NCBI RefSeq assembly: GCF_013760955.1
Contig: NZ_JACDUL010000001.1
Coordinates: forward strand, 376,340-440,339
Source of the DNA: Methanococcus maripaludis
GTDB lineage: Archaea > AGJL01 > Methanococci > Methanococcales > Methanococcaceae
Direction: 5' to 3'
Length of the DNA: 64,000 bases
Part shown: piece by piece, positions 20,378 through 28,965 of the stretch
How the letters are laid out: each line of letters begins with the position of its first letter
Position numbering within the stretch: the first letter of the stretch is position 1
Notes under the pieces: generated by a model
The model's input: only the letters and a program-made list of their open reading frames with translations
The model's database searches: none
Told to the model about the DNA's origin: nothing
Program-made: the position numbers and the translations under genes

Positions 20378-20488
20378 TTTTCCAAACACCCGCAATGCTA
20401 TCATAATTTAATTTTGATATGCCTAATTAAATTATTTTTTTTCTTGCATATCTATGTAATTATTAATTTTACCTTTTGTATGGGTGAT

Positions 20489-20571
20489 TTTGGTTAAAAG
20501 AATCGTCTAAAAAAGATATTTTGATGGTATATATTCCAAAATGTATCGAAAAAGAAGAATTTAAAAGTTAA
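20489..20571 (+). pseudogene. Fusion remnant: 5' pieces of pyk joined to the tail of the marker 16 gene
   Basis: A TTG start behind GGGTGATTT copies the pyk start region (TTGGTT then AAA..ATCG), followed after a deletion by a stretch at 20511-20555 that matches pyk codons for K-D-I-L..Y-I-P-K-C-I-E-K with a one-base insertion. It runs directly into a match to the last codons of the marker 16 gene (I-E-K-E-E-F then stop). The frame is broken, so this is a recombination scar and not a gene. Confidence 0.75.
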
Positions 20572-20596
20572 GTGTTATTTTAAAATAAAAAAATAA

Positions 20597-21475
20597 TTAT
20601 TCATTATTTTCAAGATCCGTTTTTTCTTCCAACATACTTTCTTTTTTAGACAGATAATAATTCGTAATGCTTCTATACCAAAATACTGTAAAAAACATGC
20701 ATAAAAACGGCATTGCAAGTACAATAATGGATATTGAAGCCATTAAGAGTACATTATTAGTAACCGTTCCAATAAGCACGGGAATTAATAGTAGTATACA
20801 CACAATCATAGTTATCAAGATAGTAACGATGGATATTGCAACAAGCACAAGCACGTATTCAATAGACATTTTTGAAATAATTTCTTTTACCTCAAAAAAT
20901 CCCTTGAAATCATTTTTATCCACGAAATTAATCGGTGCAAGTTCCATGTATAATGTCTGGACAATTGCCATTCCACAAGATATCAAATTTATAAGTGCTC
21001 CAATAATAAGCATATTGGAAAAACTTTCCGACCACATAGTCAACCATAGGGGTAAATAAAACGGAATTATGAGTATTGTTGTTATTAGAGTAAATACTGC
21101 ATAAATAATAAAAAGTCCAGTTAAAAAATACGCACCCTTTTTTAAAAGTTCTTTAAAATTCTCCCATTCTGGAAGTTCAGAACTGCCTTGAAGAGTATTT
21201 TCAATTAATTTCACACAGTATCCGCCGATAAATGCATAAACGACCACACCAATTGTTGCAATTATAAATCCAAATAAAACTCCACCAAGTGAAGCAAATA
21301 ATGCAATTTCAGGTGCAATATTCATTAAAACAGGAATTGCACTTGCAAACATGACCATAACTCCAACAGATATCCCAAACATAGAAATTAAATGAAGAAC
21401 TCCTCCCACAAATATCTTTTTCGGATCCGACCACGCATACTGTAGTGGATCTTTAATATATTTTTCAAAAAACAT
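20597..21475 (-). CDS. DUF4013-family membrane protein, copy 2
   Basis: 292 residues, six to seven hydrophobic segments, with the same start (MFFEKYIKDPLQYAWSDPKK) and end (LSKKESMLEEKTDLENNE) as copy 1. The stop codons of the two copies are exactly 1089 bp apart. Divergence between the copies is mainly in the membrane segments. GGGGTGTTT stands before the ATG. It is divergent from pyk and its function is unknown. Confidence 0.85.
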   Translation of the reverse strand: MFFEKYIKDPLQYAWSDPKKIFVGGVLHLISMFGISVGVMVMFASAIPVLMNIAPEIALFASLGGVLFGFIIATIGVVVYAFIGGYCVKLIENTLQGSSELPEWENFKELLKKGAYFLTGLFIIYAVFTLITTILIIPFYLPLWLTMWSESFSNMLIIGALINLISCGMAIVQTLYMELAPINFVDKNDFKGFFEVKEIISKMSIEYVLVLVAISIVTILITMIVCILLLIPVLIGTVTNNVLLMASISIIVLAMPFLCMFFTVFWYRSITNYYLSKKESMLEEKTDLENNE

Positions 21476-21576
21476 TACATAAACACCCCGATGTTATTAT
21501 AACTAAATTAAGATATAATTTATTAAATCATTTTCTTTTTAAATTACTTAATAATTTTACATTTTGGAGGGGTATT

Positions 21577-22920
21577 TTGGTTGAAAAATCGACTGAATAT
21601 AGAAAAACCAAAATTCTGGTTACCATGGGACCATCTCTTGAAGAAGATTTTGAAAAAAGTCTTGAGTTTATTGATGGGATTCGTTTTAACATGTCTCATG
21701 CGAATAAGGAAAATATTGAAAAATATCTCGATATTTTAAATAAAAAAAATATTGCGAAACTCATGGATTTAAAGGGAAATAAGATTAGAATAAAAAAATC
21801 AGCTTTTTCAGAACTTGTTGAAAATCAAATTGTAAAAATTGGAAAAGATATTTTAATTTCATATATCCCAAAATGTATTGAAAAAGACCAAAATATCCTG
21901 ATTAATGATGGAAAAATAAAATTAATCGTTGAAAGTGTTGAAAAAGAGATAATTGCACGTGTTTTGGTTGGGGGAACCTTAAAAGAAAAAATGGGCGTAA
22001 ACTTTCCTGATGGGTGTTTTCCAAACGATTTAACAGTTGAAGATATAGAAAACGTGAAATTTGCAATTGAAAATGACTTTGAATATATTGCGCTCTCGTT
22101 TGTTAGAAGTGAAACGGATATTTTGAATTTAAAAAATTTAATTAAAGAAAATTCCGGAAATTGCTCAGTTATTGCAAAAATTGAAACCAAAGAAGGCTTG
22201 AAGAATATTGATGAGATTTTAAATCATTCAGATGGAGTAATGATTGCGAGAGGAGACCTTGGAGTTGAAGTAGCGATTGAATATTTACCGATAATTCAAA
22301 AAAATATCATAAAACTTGCAAATGAAAAGGGAAAACTTGTAATTACTGCAACACAGATGCTTGATTCAATGGTTAATAATCCATATCCTACAAGGGCAGA
22401 AGTTACTGATGTTGCAAATGCAATATTTGATGGAACTGACTGTTTAATGCTTTCAAATGAAACTACAATTGGAAAATACCCAATTGATTCAATAAAAACT
22501 CTCGACAATATTGCAAGGGTTTCAGAAGGAGATATTTCAAAATACAAACAAGAAATCAACTTTGAAGAACATTCAATATATTCCGGAATTGCCTACGCAG
22601 TTGAAGCTCTTTCAAAAAAATTAAATCCTAAAATTATAATCACCCCTACAACGTCTGGAAAAACACCGCTCAGAATTTCAAAATTCCGGTTTAACTCGCC
22701 AATTATTGCACTTGCTCCTGAAAATATAATTTTTAGAAAATTAAGACTTGTGTGGGGAGTAATTCCAAAAAAAATTGATGAAATCGGAGATGTTGATGAA
22801 GTACTTGAAATATCTAAAAATATTGCGAAAGATATGATTAAAACAGGGATATACGTTGTAACGCTCGGGCACCCAAAAGGCGAGAAAAAAACAAACGTTA
22901 TAAAAGTTGAGAGCATATAA
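21577..22920 (+). CDS. pyk: Pyruvate kinase
   Basis: Converts phosphoenolpyruvate and ADP to pyruvate and ATP. The 447-residue protein has the N-terminal TKILVTMGPS and RFNMSH, the central IAKIETKEGL, the metal-binding MIARGDLGVEV and the C-terminal VITATQMLDSM, followed by the alpha/beta C-terminal domain. The start is TTG behind GGAGGGG. In a methanogen its flux is probably anabolic or used for glycogen breakdown. Confidence 0.95.
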   Translation: MVEKSTEYRKTKILVTMGPSLEEDFEKSLEFIDGIRFNMSHANKENIEKYLDILNKKNIAKLMDLKGNKIRIKKSAFSELVENQIVKIGKDILISYIPKCIEKDQNILINDGKIKLIVESVEKEIIARVLVGGTLKEKMGVNFPDGCFPNDLTVEDIENVKFAIENDFEYIALSFVRSETDILNLKNLIKENSGNCSVIAKIETKEGLKNIDEILNHSDGVMIARGDLGVEVAIEYLPIIQKNIIKLANEKGKLVITATQMLDSMVNNPYPTRAEVTDVANAIFDGTDCLMLSNETTIGKYPIDSIKTLDNIARVSEGDISKYKQEINFEEHSIYSGIAYAVEALSKKLNPKIIITPTTSGKTPLRISKFRFNSPIIALAPENIIFRKLRLVWGVIPKKIDEIGDVDEVLEISKNIAKDMIKTGIYVVTLGHPKGEKKTNVIKVESI

Positions 22921-22950
22921 TCAAACAACAGCTTTAAAAAGGAGATTTAA

Positions 22951-24141
22951 ATGCACCCTACAAAAACACTTCACGGAGCAAAATCAAAATTGCTTGATGG
23001 TAAAAAACTCGTTGTAGCAGTTACTTCATCAATTGCAGCAATTGAAGCGCCAAGATTGATGAGAGAATTAATCAGACACGGTGCTGAAGTTTACTGCATA
23101 ATGACTGAAGAAACAAAGGATATTGTTGGAAAATACTCACTTGAATTTGGATGCGGAAACGAAGTAATGGACAAAATCACTGGAAAAATCGAACATGTTG
23201 ATTTATACAATAACTGCGATGGAATTATAGTTTTTCCGGCAACTGCCAATATAATATCTAAAATTTCACTGAATCTCGCAGATAACATTGTAAACACGAC
23301 TGCAATGATGTTTTTAGAAAAAAAACCAATTATAATTGCTCCGTCAATGCATCAGAACATGTTAGATACGGTTAAGGGTCATATAAAAACGCTTTCTGAA
23401 AAAAATAACGTTTTTGTAATGGGCTCAAAAATGGAAGAAGAAAAAGCAAAAGCAATTTCAATTGAAGACGTTTCAGAGCTTGCGATTGATGTATTTTCTG
23501 ATAGAAAAGAAGAAAGGAAAAAAGTGCTTATTCTAGCGGGCGGAACTGCTGAACCAATTGATAAAGTAAGAGTAATTACGAACCTTTCTTCTGGAAAAAC
23601 TGGCATTTCACTTGCAGAAGAATTTTGTAGACAGAATTACGACGTTGAAGTGATAAAAGGACTTGGAAAAGATATTCCATATTATATAAAATCAGAAAAT
23701 GTTGTTACTTCAGAAGAAATGCTTGAAAAAGCGCTTGAACGTGGTGAAAACGCGGATATAATTATTTCATGTGCCGCAATTTCAGATTATGCTCCTGAAT
23801 CTAATTTTGAAGGAAAATTAAGTTCCGATATCGAAACACAAGTTATAAACTTAAAACAGACTCCAAAAGTTTTGGAAAGATTAAGGAAAGAATTCCCTAA
23901 AAAAATTATTATTGGATACAAAGCAGAATATGGGATAAATTTAGACGAATTAAAGGAAAAAGCGCAGTCAAGACTTGAAAAATATAATTTAGATGTAATT
24001 GTTGCAAACGATCTTTCAAAACATTATTTTGGCGATGATTTAAACGAAATTTTGATTATTGATAGAGAAAATACCCTGAAAATTTCTGGAACTAAAGATG
24101 AAATATCCAAAAAAATTGTTGAAGTTGTAAATAATCTCTAA
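22951..24141 (+). CDS. coaBC: Phosphopantothenoylcysteine decarboxylase / phosphopantothenate-cysteine ligase
   Basis: Bifunctional coenzyme A enzyme. The N-terminal flavoprotein domain (CoaC) has VAVTSSIAAIEAPRLMREL, catalytic-type APSMHQNM near residue 130, and bound FMN is expected. The C-terminal CoaB domain begins near 190 with ILAGGTAEPIDKVRVITNLS. Archaeal CoaB uses ATP or CTP; the sequence does not tell. AAGGAG is upstream. The gene for DUF99 begins 10 bp downstream. Confidence 0.95.
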   Translation: MHPTKTLHGAKSKLLDGKKLVVAVTSSIAAIEAPRLMRELIRHGAEVYCIMTEETKDIVGKYSLEFGCGNEVMDKITGKIEHVDLYNNCDGIIVFPATANIISKISLNLADNIVNTTAMMFLEKKPIIIAPSMHQNMLDTVKGHIKTLSEKNNVFVMGSKMEEEKAKAISIEDVSELAIDVFSDRKEERKKVLILAGGTAEPIDKVRVITNLSSGKTGISLAEEFCRQNYDVEVIKGLGKDIPYYIKSENVVTSEEMLEKALERGENADIIISCAAISDYAPESNFEGKLSSDIETQVINLKQTPKVLERLRKEFPKKIIIGYKAEYGINLDELKEKAQSRLEKYNLDVIVANDLSKHYFGDDLNEILIIDRENTLKISGTKDEISKKIVEVVNNL

Positions 24142-24151
24142 AAGGGATAGT

Positions 24152-24703
24152 TTGGAATACAAAGATGAAATTGGAGTTATTGGAATCGATGATGCGCCAT
24201 TTAACAAGTTTGATAAAGAAGCGCTGATTATTGGAACATATATGAGGGGAAATAAAATAGTCGATGAGATATACTTTAAAAAAATAGAAAAGGATGGCTT
24301 TGATTCGACTGAAAAAATTTTAAAAATTGTAAAAGATAAACATTTTACAAAAATAAATGCTATTTTTTTAGATGGCGTTACATTTGGCGGATTTAATATT
24401 GCAGATATTGTTAAAATCTACGATGAAACAAAAATTCCAGTAATTGTAATTATTGAACGAAAACCTGACCTTTTGAAAATAAAATCTGCTTTAAAAAAAC
24501 ATTTTTTTGAATTTCCAGAAAAAATTGAAATGATCGAATCTTTTCCAAACCCAGAACCTTTTGAAAATATAGTCATTCAATATATTGGAATAAGTTTTGA
24601 AGATGCTTGCAAAATAATTAAAAAAACAAGGCTTAGAAGTAAAATTCCAGAATGCCTTAGAATTTCACATATTGTTGGAAGGGGATTTTTGAATATTGAC
24701 TAA
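24152..24703 (+). CDS. DUF99-family protein (endonuclease V-like fold)
   Basis: A 183-residue protein opening with VIGIDDAPF and with FLDGVTFGGFNIAD near residue 70, both typical of archaeal DUF99 (COG1628), which is distantly related to endonuclease V. Function is unknown. The TTG start has GGGATA upstream. The last 19 codons and 3' flank are duplicated at 25226-25300, beyond the next gene. Confidence 0.8.
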   Translation: MEYKDEIGVIGIDDAPFNKFDKEALIIGTYMRGNKIVDEIYFKKIEKDGFDSTEKILKIVKDKHFTKINAIFLDGVTFGGFNIADIVKIYDETKIPVIVIIERKPDLLKIKSALKKHFFEFPEKIEMIESFPNPEPFENIVIQYIGISFEDACKIIKKTRLRSKIPECLRISHIVGRGFLNID

Positions 24704-24717
24704 AAGACTTTTTTATA

Positions 24718-24777
24718 ATGGGCAAAAAAGCACCTGAAGTATGCTCGGTATGTAAATATTTCCAAAGTTATTTTTAA
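24718..24777 (+). other. Micro-ORF with a CxxC motif, possible gene remnant
   Basis: Nineteen codons reading MGKKAPEVCSVCKYF.. and then a stop, beginning 15 bases after the DUF99 stop. There is no ribosome binding site. The zinc-knuckle-like start looks like the 5' end of a small protein cut short, which would fit the rearrangement inferred for this locus. It may equally be chance. Confidence 0.25.
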
Positions 24778-24826
24778 GTAAAAAAAGAAAATTATTAAAG
24801 TATAAGAAAAAAAGGAGGCTTTTTTT

Positions 24827-25135
24827 ATGCCAGATTTTGGACATCCATTTGCAGGGGTTGCAAAAGACAAAAAATTAACTGATGAGGAATTAATTCGTGC
24901 TATACGTTTTATGATCGCAGCTGAATATGAAGCAATACAGCTCTATATGCAGTTAGCAGAATCAACGGATAACGAACTTGCTATTGAGGTCTTAAAGGAT
25001 ATAGCTGATGAGGAAAGAGTACATGCTGGAGAGTTCTTAAGACTTTTAAAAGAGCTTAGCCCAGATGAAGAAAAATTCTATGCCGAAGGTGCAGAAGAAG
25101 TTGAGGAAGAAATTGAAAAGCTAAAAAGTAAATGA
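24827..25135 (+). CDS. Small ferritin-like diiron protein (EncFtn/rubrerythrin-related)
   Basis: The 102-residue protein is two long helices plus an acidic tail. Glu33, Glu63 and His66 have the same spacing as the ferroxidase ligands Glu32, Glu62 and His65 of encapsulated ferritin. It would therefore need to dimerise to build a four-helix diiron site for iron oxidation or peroxide handling. No encapsulin shell gene is in the window. The ribosome binding site AAAGGAGG is unusually strong. Directly repeated DUF99 ends flank the gene. Confidence 0.75.
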   Translation: MPDFGHPFAGVAKDKKLTDEELIRAIRFMIAAEYEAIQLYMQLAESTDNELAIEVLKDIADEERVHAGEFLRLLKELSPDEEKFYAEGAEEVEEEIEKLKSK

Positions 25136-25160
25136 AGTAAATATTAATAGCAAATATCAT

Positions 25161-25186
25161 TTAAAGAGCCCTTTTGGGCCCTTTAA
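25161..25186 (+). terminator. Hairpin after the ferritin-like gene
   Basis: An 11-bp stem with one mismatch, TTAAAGAGCCC paired with GGGCCCTTTAA around a TTTT loop, starts 26 bp after the stop and is followed by AT-rich sequence. It could end or stabilise the transcript. Stem-loop terminators are not the rule in archaea. Confidence 0.45.
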
Positions 25187-25225
25187 TATTGCTCTTTTAT
25201 ATAAAAAAATTTAAATTCTAAAATT

Positions 25226-25300
25226 AATTCCAGAATGTCTGAGAATTTCACATATTTATGGAAGGGGCTTTTTAAATATTGACTAAAAGACTTTTTTATA
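25226..25300 (+). pseudogene. Second copy of the DUF99 gene 3' end
   Basis: Seventy-five bases match 24643-24717 with six differences. The reading frame including the stop is intact (I-P-E-C-L-R-I-S-H-I-Y-G-R-G-F-L-N-I-D-stop), and four of the six changes are synonymous. Upstream of this stretch similarity ends, so no full gene is present. Confidence 0.85.
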
Positions 25301-25409
25301 AAAAATGGGGAATTATTAACTGTTATTTTCTTTTTAAAGGCCATTAATGCCCTTAGTTTCCAAAATCAAATAAAAAAATATTAATAATAGTTTTTTCATA
25401 TTTTTTCTG

Positions 25410-25419
25410 TCTATATAAG
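25410..25419 (+). promoter_or_regulatory. TATA box for ftr
   Basis: TCTATATAAG lies 27 bp upstream of the ftr ATG, implying a very short leader that still includes the CGGAGGAA ribosome binding site. Confidence 0.5.
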
Positions 25420-25436
25420 AAGTACGGAGGAATAAC

Positions 25437-26345
25437 ATGGAACTAAACGGTGTAGTAATTGAAGACACATTCGCAGAAGGATTCCCGATCTGGGTTTCAA
25501 GAGTATTGATCACAGCAGCAACAGAAAGATTAGCAAAAGCAGCTGCAACTGAAGCAACAGGATTTGCATGCTCAGTTATCATGTGCCCAGCTGAAGCAGG
25601 TATTGAAAAATACGTATCCCCTGCAGAAACACCTGATGGAAGGCCAGGATACATTATTGAAATCTGCCACCCTAAGAAAGCAGAATTAGAACACCAATTA
25701 TTAGAAAGAATCGGACAGTGTGTATTAACAGCTCCAACAACAGCAGTATTCAACGCAATGGGCGAAGATGCTACAGAAGAATTGAAAGTTGGTTTCAAAT
25801 TAAAATACTTCGGTGACGGATACGAGAAAAAAGTAACCTGCGAAGAATGCGGAAAAACACTTTACTCAGTTCCAATCATGGGTGGAGACTTCCTCATTGA
25901 AAGTAAACTCGGAATTAAAAAAGGAGTTGCAGGAGGTAACTTCTTTATTATGGCTGAAAACAATATGGCTGCATTAATGGGTGCAGAAGCTGCAGTTGAT
26001 GCAATTAGCCAAGTTGAAAAAACAATCACACCATTTACCGGTGGAATCGTTGCTTCAGGAAGTAAAGTAGGATACACAAACCCTAAATACAGTTTCATGG
26101 CTGCAACCACAAACGAAAAAATGTGCCCTACATTAAAAGACACTGTTGAAGGAAGCGAAATTCCAGCAGATGTTAACGGGGTTTATGAAATCGTTATCGA
26201 CGGTATTGACGAAGCTGCAGTTGCTGCTGCTATGAAAGCAGGAATTAAAGCTGCCGTAACAGTTCCAGGCGTTAAAAAAATCACTGCAGGAAACTACGGT
26301 GGAAAATTAGGTCCTTTCCAAATACAATTACAAGGATTATTCTAA
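25437..26345 (+). CDS. ftr: Formylmethanofuran:tetrahydromethanopterin formyltransferase
   Basis: Second step of CO2 reduction to methane, moving the formyl group from methanofuran to H4MPT in the cytoplasm. The 302-residue sequence follows the family throughout, for example [14 protein letters not shown] at the start, [15 protein letters not shown] in the middle and [11 protein letters not shown] at the end. Alanine-rich helices and optimal-looking codons suggest high expression, consistent with a strong TATA box and GGAGG. Confidence 0.97.
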   Translation: MELNGVVIEDTFAEGFPIWVSRVLITAATERLAKAAATEATGFACSVIMCPAEAGIEKYVSPAETPDGRPGYIIEICHPKKAELEHQLLERIGQCVLTAPTTAVFNAMGEDATEELKVGFKLKYFGDGYEKKVTCEECGKTLYSVPIMGGDFLIESKLGIKKGVAGGNFFIMAENNMAALMGAEAAVDAISQVEKTITPFTGGIVASGSKVGYTNPKYSFMAATTNEKMCPTLKDTVEGSEIPADVNGVYEIVIDGIDEAAVAAAMKAGIKAAVTVPGVKKITAGNYGGKLGPFQIQLQGLF

Positions 26346-26411
26346 TTCTTTTTAACTACTTTTATTTTTTATAATGCAATTTACACGACTATTTAATCAG
26401 GAGGTTTTATT

Positions 26412-27086
26412 TTGAAACCAAAAAAAGCTCTTTGTAAGGACGTCCTTGCAGAATTTACGCTAAACAAATCATTTAATACATACAGGGGAAAAATCGTAAA
26501 ATGCGATTTTAATGGGTTGATTGAAGGGGTGGTGATGCTAAATAAAAAAAATCATCACTATTTTTATCCGCTTAGTGCATTGCACATGATAAAACCGATA
26601 AAGTGCGTTCCGACAAACATTTTGCCAAAAACTTCGCTTCCAACAAATCCAAAAGAAATTCATTCAAAAGAAGCGCTTTCGAGAATCGTTGGTAGAACCC
26701 TAAAAGTATGCTATGATAACCCGAAAACTTCGTATTTGGGAAGACTTTTAGGTTTTACAAGAGGAATTTTTTCATGGACATTAGTTCTTGAAATATACGG
26801 GGAAGTTTTTATCCTGATAAATCCCGATTACATCTCGTACTATGGGACGAAATGGAGATTACCAAGAAATAGTCCGCCATTTAAAGCTCCGTCACTCATG
26901 AACCTTACAAAAACTACAATGTACCTTAAAAAATGTCTTTTAGAGGAAGTAACTCTCGAAATGGACTATCCGAGAATAAATATTGACGATAAAGCATTTG
27001 TGTATCCTCAAGGAATACAGTCAGAAGATGAACACTTGAAAAGACAGGTTTCTGGATTTTTAAAAGAACAGGGTTTAAGATTTTAA
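26412..27086 (+). CDS. Conserved hypothetical protein
   Basis: A 224-residue basic protein with no membrane segment, signal peptide or motif I know. The TTG start is behind AGGAGG. Strand-rich central part (FSWTLVLEIYGEVFILINPDY) suggests a compact alpha/beta or beta fold. It lies 66 bp after ftr and is convergent with the PbaB-like gene. Confidence 0.65.
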   Translation: MKPKKALCKDVLAEFTLNKSFNTYRGKIVKCDFNGLIEGVVMLNKKNHHYFYPLSALHMIKPIKCVPTNILPKTSLPTNPKEIHSKEALSRIVGRTLKVCYDNPKTSYLGRLLGFTRGIFSWTLVLEIYGEVFILINPDYISYYGTKWRLPRNSPPFKAPSLMNLTKTTMYLKKCLLEEVTLEMDYPRINIDDKAFVYPQGIQSEDEHLKRQVSGFLKEQGLRF

Positions 27087-27104
27087 AATAAAAAAATTAA
27101 ATAA

Positions 27105-27857
27105 TTATCCGATGTAGCTTAAATCATCGTGATGTTGTGGAGCTTGCATTCCTTGCTCCTGCATCTGTACTTTTTCTAAGAATTTTTCCATTTCTTTTGC
27201 TCTTTCATCGAGTTTTTTCATGTCGATTTCAAACCCGATTGCTTTTGAAAGCATTTCAAGTACATTTCCAGCAGATTTTGGGTCAACAAGGTAGCCCGGA
27301 GTTTCACCCATTAAACAAATGCCTTCAATTCCTTTTAATTTTGAAAATTTAAGCATTAAACCTGCTGCACCGATTATACTTCCGCCATCGGTTCTAAATT
27401 CTGCACCAAGTTCTTTGTGCTGTTCTGAAAGTTCTTTTGAGGTTGATGCAACAAACACTTTTAACTCATCGGAAATTCTTCCAATTCCAAATCCGCCGAG
27501 TGTGTATGTTTTTGTAGCACCGTATTTCATTGCAATGTCTACAATTCTTTCTGAAAGAACGTACTGTCCTTTTGGAGATAATGCTTGGGTATTTCCAAGA
27601 ACAATTATCATTGGAACTGGTTCTTTTACAAGATAAAATTCGTTTTTCATGTATTCAATTGTTCCATCGTCTTTTACAACGATTTGTGGCGGAAAATCAT
27701 CGCAATAAAGTTCAAGAACCTTTTCACCGTTGAATTCTTCAACAATATGTTCTGCAGCTACTCTTCCAACGTGCCCGATTCCAGGAAGTCCTTCAATTAA
27801 AACCGCATCTTTTAAAGGTTCTGCGTCAATTAATTTGTTCTCAATAATTTTTACCAT
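27105..27857 (-). CDS. PAC2-family proteasome assembly chaperone-like protein (PbaB-like)
   Basis: The 250-residue protein has IEGLPGIGHVGRVAAEH near the start, the central TLGGFGIGR and LMGETPGYLVDPKSA, which are typical of the archaeal PAC2 family. The C terminus is a helix followed by a flexible tail ending YIG; the tyrosine is third from the end, so it is not a strict HbYX motif. A role in 20S proteasome assembly or as an ATP-independent proteasome partner is inferred from PbaB homologues. Confidence 0.8.
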   Translation of the reverse strand: MVKIIENKLIDAEPLKDAVLIEGLPGIGHVGRVAAEHIVEEFNGEKVLELYCDDFPPQIVVKDDGTIEYMKNEFYLVKEPVPMIIVLGNTQALSPKGQYVLSERIVDIAMKYGATKTYTLGGFGIGRISDELKVFVASTSKELSEQHKELGAEFRTDGGSIIGAAGLMLKFSKLKGIEGICLMGETPGYLVDPKSAGNVLEMLSKAIGFEIDMKKLDERAKEMEKFLEKVQMQEQGMQAPQHHDDLSYIG

Positions 27858-27880
27858 TTTATCCCCTGAAATCCATTTAA

Positions 27881-28558
27881 TTAATTTTTAAACAATGTTT
27901 TATAATTTTTTGCATATTTTCTAAGTAATATAATCTTTTCTTCTGAAAGGTTTAATAAATGCATTATTTTCTTTGATATATAGTTTTCCCCAAATAATAA
28001 AGACATTGCACTTGTAAAGTTTTTAGGGCCGTGTTCACGAGCCTTGTCGAAATCTATAATATAAATTCCTTTTTTTGAAACCATTATATGTTTTCCACCC
28101 TGAATTTCAGTGTGGTCGATTTTATGAAGATCTAAACGAAGACACTGCCTTAAAGTTTCTTCAATTACAAATAAAATCTCTTCAGGAGTTAAATTATCAA
28201 TACAATCCTTTAACATTTCCCCATCAACAAATTCCATTACCATGTGATTTTCAGAATACTCGTAAACTTTTGGGCCCACACCAAATGAATTAGTTTTTTT
28301 TAAGATTCGCCCCTCGTTTGGAATTGTAATTTTTGGCGTATCGAGCCTTGGAATTTTTACTGCTAAAATAATATGATTTCCATATTTATCAACATATTTA
28401 TCGCTAAATGCTTTAAAAACAACTCCCCTATGTCCCCTTCCAACGTACTCCGTAAATACAATATATTCTGAAAGTTTTATTAAAATTTCCCAGTCAAATA
28501 ATGTTGAAGAAATAGCGTTGAGACCCGCAATATCTATTTTTAAATCTAAATTGGCCAT
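27881..28558 (-). CDS. Predicted serine/threonine protein kinase (COG2112-like)
   Basis: Kinase-like features in order: glycine loop GRGHRGVVFKA near residue 41, lysine motif LAVKIPR near 65, hinge-like MEFVDGEML, catalytic-loop-like HTEIQGGKHIMV near 153 and DFG-equivalent IIDFDKARE. The loop has HTEIQ in place of HRD. It lies just upstream of the PbaB-like gene on the same strand. Target is unknown. Confidence 0.75.
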   Translation of the reverse strand: MANLDLKIDIAGLNAISSTLFDWEILIKLSEYIVFTEYVGRGHRGVVFKAFSDKYVDKYGNHIILAVKIPRLDTPKITIPNEGRILKKTNSFGVGPKVYEYSENHMVMEFVDGEMLKDCIDNLTPEEILFVIEETLRQCLRLDLHKIDHTEIQGGKHIMVSKKGIYIIDFDKAREHGPKNFTSAMSLLFGENYISKKIMHLLNLSEEKIILLRKYAKNYKTLFKN

Positions 28559-28625
28559 ATTTGCACCAAATACGTTTTAAATAATCTCCATATTTAAGTT
28601 CCTGCGATAAGGATTAATTAATAAA

Positions 28626-28634
28626 TTATATATA
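28626..28634 (+). promoter_or_regulatory. TATA box for albA
   Basis: TTATATATA about 40 bp upstream of the albA ATG, in the divergent gap with the kinase gene. The strong AAGGAGGG ribosome binding site follows, consistent with an abundant chromatin protein. Confidence 0.45.
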
Positions 28635-28669
28635 TCAAAATTAATATGTTAATTTTAAGGAGGGATACG

Positions 28670-28939
28670 ATGGATAATACAGTGTACGTTGGAAACAAAG
28701 GCGTGATGAACTACGTCCTTGCAGTGATTACTCAATTTAACTCCGAAAATGCTGATGAAGTTATTATAAAAGCCAGAGGCAAGGCAATCAGCAGAGCCGT
28801 TGACGTTGAAGAAATGGTTAGAAAAAGATTCATGCCCGAAATTAAGATTAAAGAAATAAATTTAGGAACTGACCAAGTACAGAGTGAAGATGGAAAGTCC
28901 ATTAACGTATCCACAATCGAAATAATTCTTACGAAATAA
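28670..28939 (+). CDS. albA: Alba-family chromatin and RNA-binding protein
   Basis: The 89-residue protein begins [18 protein letters not shown] and has the [20 protein letters not shown] helix and loop, the Alba hallmark for DNA and RNA binding as a dimer. The in-frame ATG at 28646 is upstream of AAGGAGG and is rejected; the one at 28670 is nine bases after it. Confidence 0.93.
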   Translation: MDNTVYVGNKGVMNYVLAVITQFNSENADEVIIKARGKAISRAVDVEEMVRKRFMPEIKIKEINLGTDQVQSEDGKSINVSTIEIILTK

Positions 28940-28965
28940 TTATTACTTTTTTAATAAAAATTAAA

